The notes: a model not told the origin generated them from the letters alone. A DNA stretch of 64,000 nucleotides from Immersiella caudata (GCA_030512335.1 JAULSU010000004.1:4526001-4590000), one strand, 5' to 3'. Counted from the first letter of the stretch, positions 44,601 through 52,010 are shown. Translations and numbers: made by a program.

Positions 44601-45482
44601 AAGCTGTTTGTCTCCAAGTTCTGGCAAGGATTGATGCAACGAATGGGTGTGAAGAGCAAGCTGTCAACAGCCTTTCACCCCCAGACCGACGGACAAACGG
44701 AGCGCCTGAATCAGACCCTTGAAACATACCTCCGAGCGTTTGTCAACTTCGAACAAGACAACTGGCTTGAGCTGTTGCCAACAGCACAGATAGCCTACAA
44801 TACCACTATCGTCGAGTCAACCAAGATCTCCCCATTCTTCGCACTTTTCGGCCGGGAACCGGAGCTCCGCAGGGGGCCACCTACGAATGCGCCCCGAGCC
44901 GCCGTCCGAGCCGACCGACTTCAGGAGCTGCACGACCACCTGAGGGCCGAACTCGAATTCACCCGCGAACGAATGAAGGGATACTACGATAATAAAAGAG
45001 CCGAGGGACCGACTCTCCAGGAAGGAGACCCAGTCTACCTTTTTTCGCGAAATTTACACACCCAACGACCGAGCCGTAAACTCGACTTCAAGAAACTCGG
45101 ACCGTTCCTCGTCAAAAGGAAGATCGCTACCTCCAATTACGAACTCGATCTACCCACCTCCATGAAGGTACGGACCAAGGTTTTTCACGTTTCCCTCCTC
45201 GAGCCAGCACCAAGGAACGTCCCGCTCGAGAAGAAGATCGAAGTGCACGCCGACGAAGAAGACTTCGATGTCGAAGAAATCCTGGATTCACAATATCGCA
45301 AAGGCAAACTTCATTATCTCATCAGATGGCTAGACTACGGCCCCGAGTCGAACTCTTGGGAGCCAGTCGACAATCTCTCCTGCCCTGAACTAATCGAGAA
45401 ATTCCACCGCGAAAATCCAGATCGACCACAACCAGCAAAAAGACGCCACCCCCAGAGGACCACGGCGCGAAGGGCACTATGA
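41619..45482 (+). CDS. pol: Pol polyprotein: protease, reverse transcriptase, RNase H, integrase, chromodomain
   Basis: Open in the -1 frame relative to gag from 41559; 1287 residues counted from 41619, though it is probably made by frameshifting and not from its own start. Domains in order: aspartic protease (IIDSGSAADIID), RT with MPFGLTNAPATYQ and YLDD (451-454), RNase H (ETDASDFACGGVL, HDKELMAIIW, GRADALSRR), integrase with zinc-binding HGARVGGHMG..CDVC and a catalytic D-D-E spread over SMDFITGIP, DDIVSDRDKLF and TDGQTERLNQ, a GPF module (FKKLGPFLVKR), and a chromodomain (VEEILDSQYRKGKLHYLIRW, about 1212-1270). RT motif A reads SSFDSPNAF, not the usual KLDLRxAY, but keeps the Asp. Confidence 0.95.
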   Translation: MNRWLAKATRRRRGTRRLGQGRPLNDRTIMMTHLEEERNHWSVYVDATDGLGKPFRARAIIDSGSAADIIDPKLVNKKQLPYRKRAQETTIRSGEGELYAYNNGKLTHEAPLLITVDGNEQQVTFDILPVFGYDIILGKPWLKKYNPAIDWNAGQLSFSRREEPKDPGSSSRIIPTSIPQGHTERYNMGVKPDSVPAEDDPKNAEVDELSPLWIRFHETDDPHDSGYESGDDQKVQLRRQPPKKTAGQRDAQPQQQAPDSLSKVPKEYRKYSVFGEKLLRLPDHGPFDHKIELKPGAQLKSFPTYHLNPRQAEALREYIEENLALGFIQKSQSPAGYPVLFVPRKDGKLRMVVDYRSLNEVTIKNRYPLPLINEFGERIAGADRFSSFDSPNAFGHKRIAAGDEWKTAFRTRLGHYEYRVMPFGLTNAPATYQSMIDHVLRPFIDKFVFVYLDDILVYSKGDKEHRKHVHLVLSALEKANLTVNPNKSQFHVQELDFLGFRISPGRIEMQKSKVEAVTNWPTPTSQTGVQAFIGFANFYRRFIRHFAKIAKPLHELTGEGKPFVWTERQQKAFDELKHAFTTAPVLALPDFSKPFRVETDASDFACGGVLSQIGADGLRHPVAFLSKGIHGPALRYPIHDKELMAIIWCFTEWAPYLSGTEEPVEVLSDHDNLRYFLTKKLSPRQTRWAELMAPFHFKIHHVKGTENGRADALSRRHDHQENAKDLEPVTMFVLAADGTLEHTPQVSDDWMPEEAQVFMNQYPDWEVNDSIQLFTNSCQEYRVKWQQDDYQAKRQDFPGYCGTSCQVRGPCPDCEKTNELLKEIEGGPRSSDLLFYKGKPYIHTPSKRKKYIQQVHGARVGGHMGRAKTLSQAQQGYAFPGMKKLVEEVVDNCDVCNRTKTRRHKPYGLLEPLPTPRAPWSSISMDFITGIPDSKDPATNVSYDSIWVVVDRMTKWAYFLPCSTRTTAEQLAYLFERHIVSQHLWPDDIVSDRDKLFVSKFWQGLMQRMGVKSKLSTAFHPQTDGQTERLNQTLETYLRAFVNFEQDNWLELLPTAQIAYNTTIVESTKISPFFALFGREPELRRGPPTNAPRAAVRADRLQELHDHLRAELEFTRERMKGYYDNKRAEGPTLQEGDPVYLFSRNLHTQRPSRKLDFKKLGPFLVKRKIATSNYELDLPTSMKVRTKVFHVSLLEPAPRNVPLEKKIEVHADEEDFDVEEILDSQYRKGKLHYLIRWLDYGPESNSWEPVDNLSCPELIEKFHRENPDRPQPAKRRHPQRTTARRAL

Positions 45483-45500
45483 TGGTATTGTTAGCCATGC

Positions 45501-45554
45501 AAAAAGAACCGCTCAACTTGCGGTTTCACCTGGCAGGAGAAACAGCAAGTTGAG
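45501..45554 (-). terminator. 16-bp hairpin followed by T5 on the minus strand, just past pol
   Basis: Arms 45512-45527 and 45539-45554 (CTCAACTTGC-x-GTTTC with GAAAC-x-GCAAGTTGAG) pair over 15 of 16 positions around an 11-nt loop. Read on the minus strand, a TTTTT run follows at 45505-45501, and the tRNA-like gene ends only 5 nt before the hairpin. Hairpin plus T-run fits a Pol III transcript end; read on the plus strand it is a hairpin 29 nt after the pol stop. The role is inference. Confidence 0.5.
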
Positions 45555-45559
45555 GGTAG

Positions 45560-45676
45560 TAGCCCATGTGGGATTCGAACCCACGACCTCTCGCTAAAAC
45601 AACCCTTGTGAATAAGCCTGGATTATTCACAAAGGATGACGCAGAACGAGCGCGCTGACCCCTGCGCCAACGGACC
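45560..45676 (-). tRNA. tRNA-like gene inside the retrotransposon, isotype unresolved
   Basis: The minus strand folds as a tRNA: acceptor GGTCCGT/ATGGGCT (7 pairs, three of them G-U), D arm GCGC/GCGC, anticodon stem CTCGT/GCGAG, variable AGGTC and T arm GTGGG-TTCGAAT-CCCAC. The B box GGTTCGAATCC is perfect and the A box TGGCGCAGGGG is near consensus. About 44 nt of intron-like sequence, itself a hairpin, follows the anticodon loop. The simplest fold puts TGC at 34-36 but leaves C at position 33 where U is near-universal, so the isotype is uncertain and the gene may be a pseudogene or a tRNA-derived RNA. Confidence 0.6.
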
Positions 45677-45801
45677 ATTTCATTGTTGGAACTCACCTTC
45701 GTTACCATAACCCTTAGCCCTGGTAGCTGGCCTACCTTCCCCAGAGTGGATCTGGACGACTGTCAACACCGAACCGAAGCTAAAAGAAGCGACAACCTAC
45801 C

Positions 45802-46332
45802 TTAGGAAGTAGTTGCCGCCGGTAGCGGCGACCCCGCAGCTGTGTCACCATTCAAGAAGGCACCCCAGTCGAACGACTCGACCATCGCCTCGGGGGAGAA
45901 ACCAGTCCGCGCCTCTTCAGCCTCCAAGGACTGGATCACTTCCAGATCCTTGCCAAACGCAGCATGAGCCTTGTCATCGATCACCTTCAGTTGTCGCTCG
46001 AGTCGCTGCGCCTTGGAAAGAGCAGCGGCTAGAGATCTCTGAGCAGCAGTTATTTCGTCCGACGCCTCGCTCCGGGCCTTATCCAATTTCTCCTTTTGAG
46101 AAATCAGTTTCTGCCAAAAATCCGCACTGTTCCCAAAGGCGTCGCAGTAGACGTTCGCGGATCGGCAAGCGGAGCAGGAATCGGAGTCGGATGACGCAAG
46201 GCACTTGCGCTGGGATTGTTTGCACCGAGTGCAGGGAGACATCTCTCGGCCGAACACAGAAATACGGGCTGCAAGGTCCTTACGACGATCGGTAGAAGAA
46301 GGCCTACACTTGTCAATACGGTAACGAGGCAT
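45802..46332 (-). CDS. antisense Zn2Cys6-like coiled-coil protein carried by the Gypsy element
   Basis: A 176-residue ORF on the strand opposite gag-pol, between pol and the 3' LTR. Cys spacing is C-x2-C-x6-C-x8-C-x2-C-x6-C (CTRCKQSQRKC then CSACRSANVYC), the Zn2Cys6 binuclear-cluster pattern of fungal regulators. A long Glu/Lys/Arg/Ala-rich helix follows (LISQKEKLDKARSEASDEIT, KAQRLERQLKVIDDKAHAAF) and an acidic, aromatic tail (VESFDWGAFLNGD) that could be an activation region. An alternative start is the Met before SPCTRC. Proteins with such Cys/coiled-coil make-up are scattered in fungal repeat-rich DNA; function unknown. Confidence 0.65.
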   Translation of the reverse strand: MPRYRIDKCRPSSTDRRKDLAARISVFGREMSPCTRCKQSQRKCLASSDSDSCSACRSANVYCDAFGNSADFWQKLISQKEKLDKARSEASDEITAAQRSLAAALSKAQRLERQLKVIDDKAHAAFGKDLEVIQSLEAEEARTGFSPEAMVESFDWGAFLNGDTAAGSPLPAATTS

Positions 46333-46389
46333 GGCGAAATCGTTGGAAGGAAGAACTTACGGTCGCAATTCTTTGTGGAAAAAGAAACT

Positions 46390-46401
46390 AAAGAGGGGGG
46401 A
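46390..46401 (+). other. polypurine tract before the 3' LTR
   Basis: AAAGAGGGGGGA lies three bases before the TGTGACG start of the 3' LTR, the expected place and composition for the plus-strand primer. Confidence 0.7.
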
Positions 46402-46404
46402 TCG

Positions 46405-46894
46405 TGTGACGACCTGCGGGCCACCCTTGTGGCCGGAACGGACCGACGTGTCCCCGCAGGCGCCACAGTACAGGGCACCGTGTAGCAACCACTTAACACT
46501 GTGTGATCTGTGCCAAGGAATCCGCTCTGTCACAGATCAAGCAGAGACCCACAGAGCACTTGCTCTGTGATCTGTAAACACCAAGGGACGGAGCAACAGA
46601 TCAAGGTACAAGTTACATCTCCATTAGTTAGTATAGATAGCCATCATCGTACCCACGATGGTGTGAGGAACCTTCTGTTCCTCACGCAAGTATTCGCTCG
46701 TCAATTGAACTACCTTCGATTGTGTCCTACTGCACCAACACTTGGAGTGTTGCTCTGTCTTATAGTGACATACGACCATCCTTGACCAGTGAACCCCCGT
46801 CTGTAAGGACTTGCCTCTGCACTACTCCTCTCTGCCCACCCATTCTATCTAACGACCCTGCCGACCGCCTGTCGACAGGCCAGAGGTCGTAACA
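46405..46894 (+). repeat. 3' LTR
   Basis: 490 bp, apparently identical to the 5' LTR, followed by the target duplication CCTGT at 46895-46899. Confidence 0.95.
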
Positions 46895-47422
46895 CCTGTA
46901 ATGAGTTAGAGACTTCGTTTCTTGCCTGAAACAGTTCTTGAGAGGCGAGAAAACGCTTCGATTGAGAGGCTGGCTCTTTTAGGAGGTGTAGAGAGGAAGA
47001 TACAGTAGTTAAATACGGTTAGTCTTACATAACCATATAAACTTAGGAGTCTTATGGCTACTATACTTATCCACGATAAGTAGGCGCTAATTGTTACGAT
47101 TCTGGGATTGAGTTTCACCGAAAGGTAATGTTAACATTATTATAGCCTGTAAGAGTGTAGTGACACATCTAATCGCGAAGCTCAGGCTGTTTTTAGATCC
47201 AGCAAGGGAACCACTGGCCTTAAAGTAAAGCCCCAGTAAATATAATTGCCGGTGGGAGTCTCCGGCCCTCTGCGGTAATTACCTTAATAACCGTAACTTA
47301 GGTGGTTGAATCGGAATTTATAATAACGGTGTGGCCGGTTAAGGAGTTACTAATAACTTTACTAAAACGCGTTTCGTTCTCTTATATACTGTACTTATTT
47401 ATATTCCCGATATTATTGACTC

Positions 47423-47872
47423 GGGGCGATCGTTCCGATCGCCCCTTGTGGTTCTTTTGGGTGTTTTTTTTGTGCATATCGCTGTAACCATTTTGTAATT
47501 AGCGAAGTTTTGGCGCGCGCCGTCAAGGCCGCGCCGTGCGGTTCTTCGAACCGCGTTTCTTCTCCAGGCAGGCGAACAAAAGGAGAAAAAGGACGACATC
47601 GGCGATTTCACCACGAGTTGCACCCGCGAATGGCTTAAGTGACCTCTCCTCCCTTTGATTGAAGGAAGAAGTAGTAGTCCCCGGTCCCTTTTCTCAGTTG
47701 CCCCTACTCGGTTGTCCTTACTCGGTTATCCCTACTTGGTTATCCCTACTCGGTTGTCCCTACTCGGTTGTGTGCCTCCCTCTAGGTCAGTCCTTGTTTT
47801 CACACGTCAGTCCCACGCGTGCTCCTTCGATCGGAGAAGGAGCTACTTTACTGGCGGCCATACTGGCCGCCA
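47423..47872. repeat. group of short perfect GC-rich hairpins
   Basis: GGGGCGATCG/CGATCGCCCC around TTC (47423-47445), GCGGTTC/GAACCGC around TTC (47538-47554), GCTCCTTC/GAAGGAGC (47821-47843) and TGGCGGCCA/TGGCCGCCA around TAC (47852-47872). All lie in otherwise AT-rich sequence. Confidence 0.7.
47705..47774 (+). repeat. 14-bp tandem repeat, five copies
   Basis: Unit TACTCGGTTGTCCC or a close variant (TTATCC, TACTTGG) begins at 47705, 47719, 47733, 47747 and 47761. Differences are C/T and G/A type. Confidence 0.8.
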
Positions 47873-48059
47873 TCGGCGTTCTTGGGGGTGGTTCTATTCT
47901 TTTGTGCCCTGAGTCTTATGGTGCATCACCGCACCTGTTCATTATATGGTACGATCTTTTTATCGTCTAAAATTCGGCGCAGGTAATTAAAGAAATCCTT
48001 ATAAATAACCCTTGTTAAACCTCTGACTCTCGCTCTCTCAAATAATACCAATTATTTTG

Positions 48060-48409
48060 TTTTAACTCGTTCGTAGCGGTGTAAGAATCGGTCTGCCTAT
48101 CGATAACTAATATGGGTTAGGGTGCCGGCGTGGGTGAGGATTGTTTCCACCATTTTAGTAAGCTCCGCTTTACTTAGTGCGCGGCTAGCGGCTTTTTAAT
48201 CGAGGGCTTAATCGACTAAAAAGCTCTTTTAAGCAGGAGAAAGCCGCATTTTATTGATTTTACTGGCGTTTTTACACACGACGCCGTAGAGCCGGTTAAA
48301 CAGGGTGGACTTCGGCGCCTCTTATTTATCCGCCGCTTCGCGCACTTTCTTCTATCCGCTGTGAACCTCCGACTGCCGACTGAATATTTTGCTCACGTGC
48401 TGAATCCAT
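48060..48409 (-). pseudogene. pogo-like transposase, N-terminal remnant
   Basis: From an ATG at 48409 the minus strand opens MDSAREQNIQSAVGGSQRIE; in shifted frames it then shows KVREAADK-stop-EAPKST and STLFNRLYGVVCKNA, a helix-turn-helix like that of pogo transposases, then KAASRALSKAELTKMVETIL. TAA codons stand at expected Gln/Glu positions, and there is at least one frameshift. Confidence 0.75.
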
Positions 48410-48495
48410 CTCGAATTTAGTGTTATTTAAAGCAAAAATGATGGAGTTATGGTGGTTAGAAATGGGGGGGTTGTTATCTCACGATGTCGATCACA

Positions 48496-48537
48496 ATGTC
48501 CGGTTGTGGGGTGGTCCGTGTGTTGGGTCGCCCCTTC
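48496..48537. repeat. right terminal inverted repeat of the pogo-like element
   Basis: Inverted counterpart of 37698-37739, ending GGGTCGCCCCTTC next to TA at 48538-48539. Confidence 0.88.
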
Positions 48538-48539
48538 TA

Positions 48540-49235
48540 TCTGCCTTCTTTGACCCTGGGTCAGCCTCCTCCAACTCCTTCATCCAAAACTCCCACACCA
48601 TCGCCACCTTTTGCTGAGCATCCAACTTCCTCAAAACTCTCCTCGACCCAAACACAAACGCATCACCATCCCTCGTCAACACCGGATCCACCACCTCCGC
48701 CTTTCCAGCGCCGCGCCCTCTGCCTCCGCCTCATCCGGCGCATCCCTGTACTCTGCCCCCAGATACTTCAACACCGCCCTGCAAAGCGGAATCACATGAC
48801 TCAGTTTCCTCTCACACTGTTCATCCTCCTCACTCCTTCCGATACCCCCCCCCCCCCCCAAAACGTTTCCTGCACAACTCACTCTCATGCAGCCCTTTCT
48901 CTAACCCATGCACATGCTCACACTACTCCGCACCCTCGGCGTTCTTCACACCCTTTCAATCGGCTTATCTGGTCCGTCAAACACAAACAACGGCTATATG
49001 CCCGCGCTGAAGAGATGCAAATCACGGTAGAAGAACGTGCGTGACGCGTGGTTCTTACCGCCTGCCTGGTCGGCAGCCACGGTGGCGGTCTTAAACTCAA
49101 AAAGAGCGAGGGGGGTGTCGACTGCGATGCGGAAAGGACGACCGTGGATGTGAAAGTGTTCCGCGGCAAGGACGGAGAAGGGCGTTCTACGGCCGGGGGT
49201 AATTACTGAGATCTCGGCCCAGAGGTTGTTTCTAG
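48540..49235 (-). pseudogene. XPG/GEN1-like nuclease, N-terminal part (disrupted)
   Basis: On the minus strand, after a likely acceptor (CTAG near 49230), the reading NLWAEISVITPGRRTPFSVL, HIHGRPFRIAVDTPLALFEF, RTFFYRDLHLFSAGI, a TAG stop, then PLFVFDGPDKP matches the XPG N domain. In a second frame LCRAVLKYLGAEYRD, APDEAEAEGAAL and VLTRDGDAFVFGSRRVL form the XPG I domain, with the acidic metal-binding residues kept. The TAG fits CAG-to-TAG. The sequence runs to KKAD at the transposon edge, where the C-terminal part (36594-37695) continues in frame. The first exon (the Met-Gly start needed by this family) was not found. Confidence 0.85.
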
Positions 49236-49262
49236 TCAGATCACGTAGTGGAATGGGTTACT

Positions 49263-49401
49263 AGGGGAGAGGGGAGAGGGGAGAGGGGAGAGGGGAGAGG
49301 GGAGAGGGGAGAGGGGAGAGGGGAGAGGGGAGAGGGGAGAGGGGAGAGGGGAGAGGGGAGAGGGGAGAGGGGAGAGGGGAGAGGGGAGAGGGGAGAGGGG
49401 G
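49263..49401 (+). repeat. 7-bp minisatellite (GGGGAGA)n
   Basis: About 19-20 uninterrupted copies of GGGGAGA, just upstream (minus sense) of the first recognisable nuclease exon. Purine and pyrimidine strands are fully separated, so triplex or G-rich structure is possible. Confidence 0.95.
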
Positions 49402-49901
49402 TTGGTGGGTTGTTGCTGCGTGGGGAAACGGGGATGGCGTTGTGACGCGCCTTCCCCGACGCGCTGTCAGCTGACTGCAAATGGGTGCGAAGGGTGATGA
49501 AGAGGTTCCCGATGGGAAAGACAGGACGTTGCGCATGAGAGCGTCGCTGCGAGATTGACAGCAAGAGCTACTTTGCTGGGCCAAACCACCGGTCTTCGTG
49601 GTCGCGAGAATAGCCTCCGCACTTTAGCGTGGCTTCGCCTCGCGTATCCTTGCCAGCCAAAACACCCCCACACTGCAAAAGCAAGCATGACTCCGTTTGT
49701 ACGGCAATGGATTTCAAGTTTGGACTACGATCCACCCTCAATTGCATTTGGCCGACAGTCGGTCAGGAACCCGCACACATCATCCCCCTTTTGAATCTCC
49801 AATGGCCATTTCACTTCGTCCATTAAAACACTTGGGTTTAAGCTACGAATCGAGTTTTGCTTACTTTCCCCTTTTATGAATGTACCTGTGCTGCAGCTGC
49901 T
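49402..49901. other. no gene seen
   Basis: About 500 bp between the minisatellite and the foldback element. A first exon of the nuclease gene might be expected here on the minus strand, but none was identified. Confidence 0.35.
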
Positions 49902-50106
49902 TGTTACGACCGGTGCTTGTCGACGATCGGTCGGCAGGGTCGCAAGAGTGGTTGATAGGGCAGAGAGGGATAACACAAAAGCAAGTCCTCACAGACGGGG
50001 GTTCACTATCTCCATCGTGGTCGTATATCACTATAATACACAGTAGCACACTAGGTGACTGCGCAGTAGGATACAGCTGAAAAGGGTCTAATGAATAAAG
50101 CGAATA

Positions 50107-50151
50107 ACGTGCGTTATAAGCGAGCGGCGCATATAAGCGAGCGGCGCACTT
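50107..50151. repeat. left inverted repeat of the second pogo element
   Basis: 45 bp, perfect inverted match to 51923-51967, with the 17-bp unit TATAAGCGAGCGGCGCA repeated in tandem inside. Confidence 0.93.
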
Positions 50152-50204
50152 TTCAACGCGACGCGCTACCCCTGATTATTTACCACATTCCACCACCAAA
50201 AACC

Positions 50205-51878
50205 ATGGCAAGCGATTTAAACGAAGCGAGGCTTCTTTTAGCCATCCAAGCTATTCAGAAGAATCCAAAGCTTAGTCAGCGAAAGGCAGCTGAGGCATAT
50301 GATATCCCAGAAATAACACTCCGGTAACGGCTTCACGGTAGACCTGCACGACGCGATATTCCAGCTAACTCACGTAAGCTTACGGATTTAGAAGAAAGTA
50401 CGATTATTTAGTATATAATCGAGCTATCTGCGCGTGTATTCCACCCTCGGCTTCGTTACGTGGAAGATATGGCTAACCGACTGTTACGCGAACGCGACAC
50501 ACCCCCTGTCGGTAAGCTCTGGGCTCACAACTTCGTCAAACGCCAGCCAGAGCTCCGGACGCGTTTTACATGTAAATACGACTACTAAAGGGCTAAATAC
50601 GAAGATCCAAAGGTTATTGGCGAGTGGTTTGCCCTCGTGCATAACATGAAGGCTAAATACGGCATCCTTGATGAAGATGTGTACAATTTCGACGAGACTG
50701 GCTTCATAATAGGTATTATCACACCCACTATAGTAGTTACTACCTTAAATAGCCGTAGTAGGGCTAAACAAGCCCAGCCTGGCAATCGAGAATGGGCTAC
50801 GGTCATCTAAGGGGTGAATTCTCAGGGCTGGGCCATCCCACCATTTATCATCTTAGCTGCGTAATACCATTTTGCCAATTGGTATTAAGAATGTAACCTT
50901 CCGGCCACCTGGCGTATTATAACAACCGACAATAGCTGGACTACAAATGAGAAAGGCATGGATTAGATTCGGTATTTCGATTTACACACATTAGCTTGTA
51001 CAAAGGGCAAATATCGGCTTCTGATCCTTAACGGCCACGAGAGCCACCACTCCGAAGAATTCGAGGCTTATTACCAGGCATATAACATCATTACGCTCTA
51101 TATACCTCTGCATACCTTACACCTACTTCAGCCTTTGGATGTTGGTTGTTTTGGGCCGCTGAAGAAGGCGTACGGCCATCAGATTGAGCAGTTGATGCGG
51201 ATGAGTATCACTTACATTAGCAAGTTAGAATTTCTCTGTTCGTTTAAAGAAGCGTTTTTTGCTTTAATTACGGAAAAGAATATCTAGGGGGGCTTTGCCG
51301 GAGCTGGCCTTATGCCGTACGACCTAGACAGAGTAATATCGAAGCTAGATGTGCGTATTCGAACCCTAACACCCCTAACCTTAGGCTAAGCCACACTACT
51401 ACCTTAGACCTCCTAAACGCCACACAACCCCTGAGAGGCTACCTCACAGTCAGCATTTATTAAAAATCGAATTTCGAACCATCAGGGCAGCTCTCTAACC
51501 TTTATGCTAATAGCTGTGGATCGATTAGCTAAAGGTATAATGGCTGTGATGTACGAGGTGGCTCTTCTCCGTATAGAGGTCTCCGCACTACGAAAGGCTA
51601 ATGAGGGGCTTAGTAAGCGACGGAGGGCTAAAAAAACACGTGTACGGCTTGGAGGATCACTTACTGTATAAGAGGCACAGGATTTACTGGATCAGAAGGC
51701 TGTGGGCGAGCAGTTGGCTTAGGAAACACGCCAAAGTGGTGGTGGTATAGGGGGGTCTCGTACGAAGATTCGGTGTTGTGGCGTGTGCGGTAAGCCTGGC
51801 CATAATGCGCGCACCTGCAAGGAGGCTGCAGAATCGTCTGATTCATCCATTTCTGATTCAGTTATTGTTATTTCCTAG
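50205..51878 (+). pseudogene. pogo/Fot-type transposase with C-terminal zinc knuckle, degenerate
   Basis: Opens MASDLNEARLLLAIQAIQKN and LSQRKAAEAYDIPEITLR, then a TAA stop and RLHGRPARRDIP. The first catalytic Asp is kept in YNFDETGFI, but the second motif reads NGHESHH where DGH is expected, a GAC-to-AAC change. LHLLQPLDVGCFGPLKKAYG follows, and near the end a CCHC knuckle, CGVCGKPGHNARTC. At least ten TAA/TAG codons interrupt it, most where Gln or Trp would stand. It is inactive. Confidence 0.88.
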
Positions 51879-51922
51879 TGTTGTGGTGGAATAATTGTAG
51901 ATACTTGCTATGAGGTTGGGGG

Positions 51923-51967
51923 AAGTGCGCCGCTCGCTTATATGCGCCGCTCGCTTATAACGCACGT
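51923..51967. repeat. right inverted repeat of the second pogo element
   Basis: Inverted copy of 50107-50151, identical over 45 bp, followed by TA. Confidence 0.93.
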
Positions 51968-52010
51968 TACTTACGTGAGGAACCAGGAGGATTCCTCACC
52001 ACAAGCATAT

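Larger units (their letters stand above)
38444..46894 (+). mobile_element. full-length Gypsy LTR retrotransposon, chromovirus type
   Basis: 8451 bp bounded by two 490-bp LTRs that I could not tell apart by eye, with 5-bp target duplications CCTGT at 38439-38443 and 46895-46899. Order: 5' LTR, gag, pol (protease, RT, RNase H, integrase, chromodomain), an antisense cargo region, a polypurine tract and the 3' LTR. The RT-before-integrase order and the chromodomain place it with chromoviruses of fungi. It sits inside a RIP-damaged pogo element, yet its own ORFs are open, so it is young. No canonical TGG primer-binding site follows the 5' LTR (next bases CGATACTTGCG), so self-priming or an internal tRNA fragment primer is likely. 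Confidence 0.96.
46900..48059. other. AT-rich, RIP-damaged interior of the pogo-like element
   Basis: Right of the Gypsy insertion the sequence is AT-rich with many TAA/TAG codons in all frames. It should hold the middle of the transposase, but I could not follow a frame with confidence. It also holds tandem repeats and perfect hairpins listed separately, which may mark another small insertion. Confidence 0.5.
37698..48537 (-). mobile_element. RIP-damaged pogo-like (Tc1/mariner superfamily) transposon, split by a Gypsy insertion
   Basis: The ends are 42-bp inverted repeats beginning GA[C/A]GGGGCGACCC and differing at 4 places, each end next to TA (37696-37697 and 48538-48539), the target duplication of this superfamily. 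Without the Gypsy insert the element would be about 2.4 kb. Transposase remnants on the minus strand include an N-terminal helix-turn-helix (KSTLFNRLYGVV, near 48290) and a C-terminal stretch (AYRTVSQKGYNPSNIKRGF, near 38385). Removing the element joins the two nuclease halves in frame (KKAD then MFLLAMMAGGD), which confirms the boundaries. Confidence 0.88.
50107..51967 (+). mobile_element. second pogo/Fot-like transposon, RIP-damaged
   Basis: 1861 bp with identical 45-bp inverted repeats (50107-50151 and 51923-51967) starting ACGTGCGTTATAAGCGAGCG, and TA on both sides (50105-50106, 51968-51969). Joining the flanks at TA restores GCGAATACTTACGTGAGG, close to the Gypsy LTR, which confirms the insertion. 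Each repeat holds two copies of TATAAGCGAGCGGCGCA. Confidence 0.93.

Noticed and set aside
47705..47774. Regular short repeats as a possible CRISPR array
   Set aside because: The 14-bp units are directly tandem with no unique spacers, and the DNA is fungal.
47655..47970. Two overlapping ORFs of 85 and 103 codons near 47.7 kb
   Set aside because: Their repeats come from the 14-bp tandem array in RIP-damaged DNA; no start context or domain.
49248..49584. ORFs of repeated Pro-Leu-Ser or Arg-Gly-Glu on both strands
   Set aside because: They are translations of the 7-bp minisatellite.
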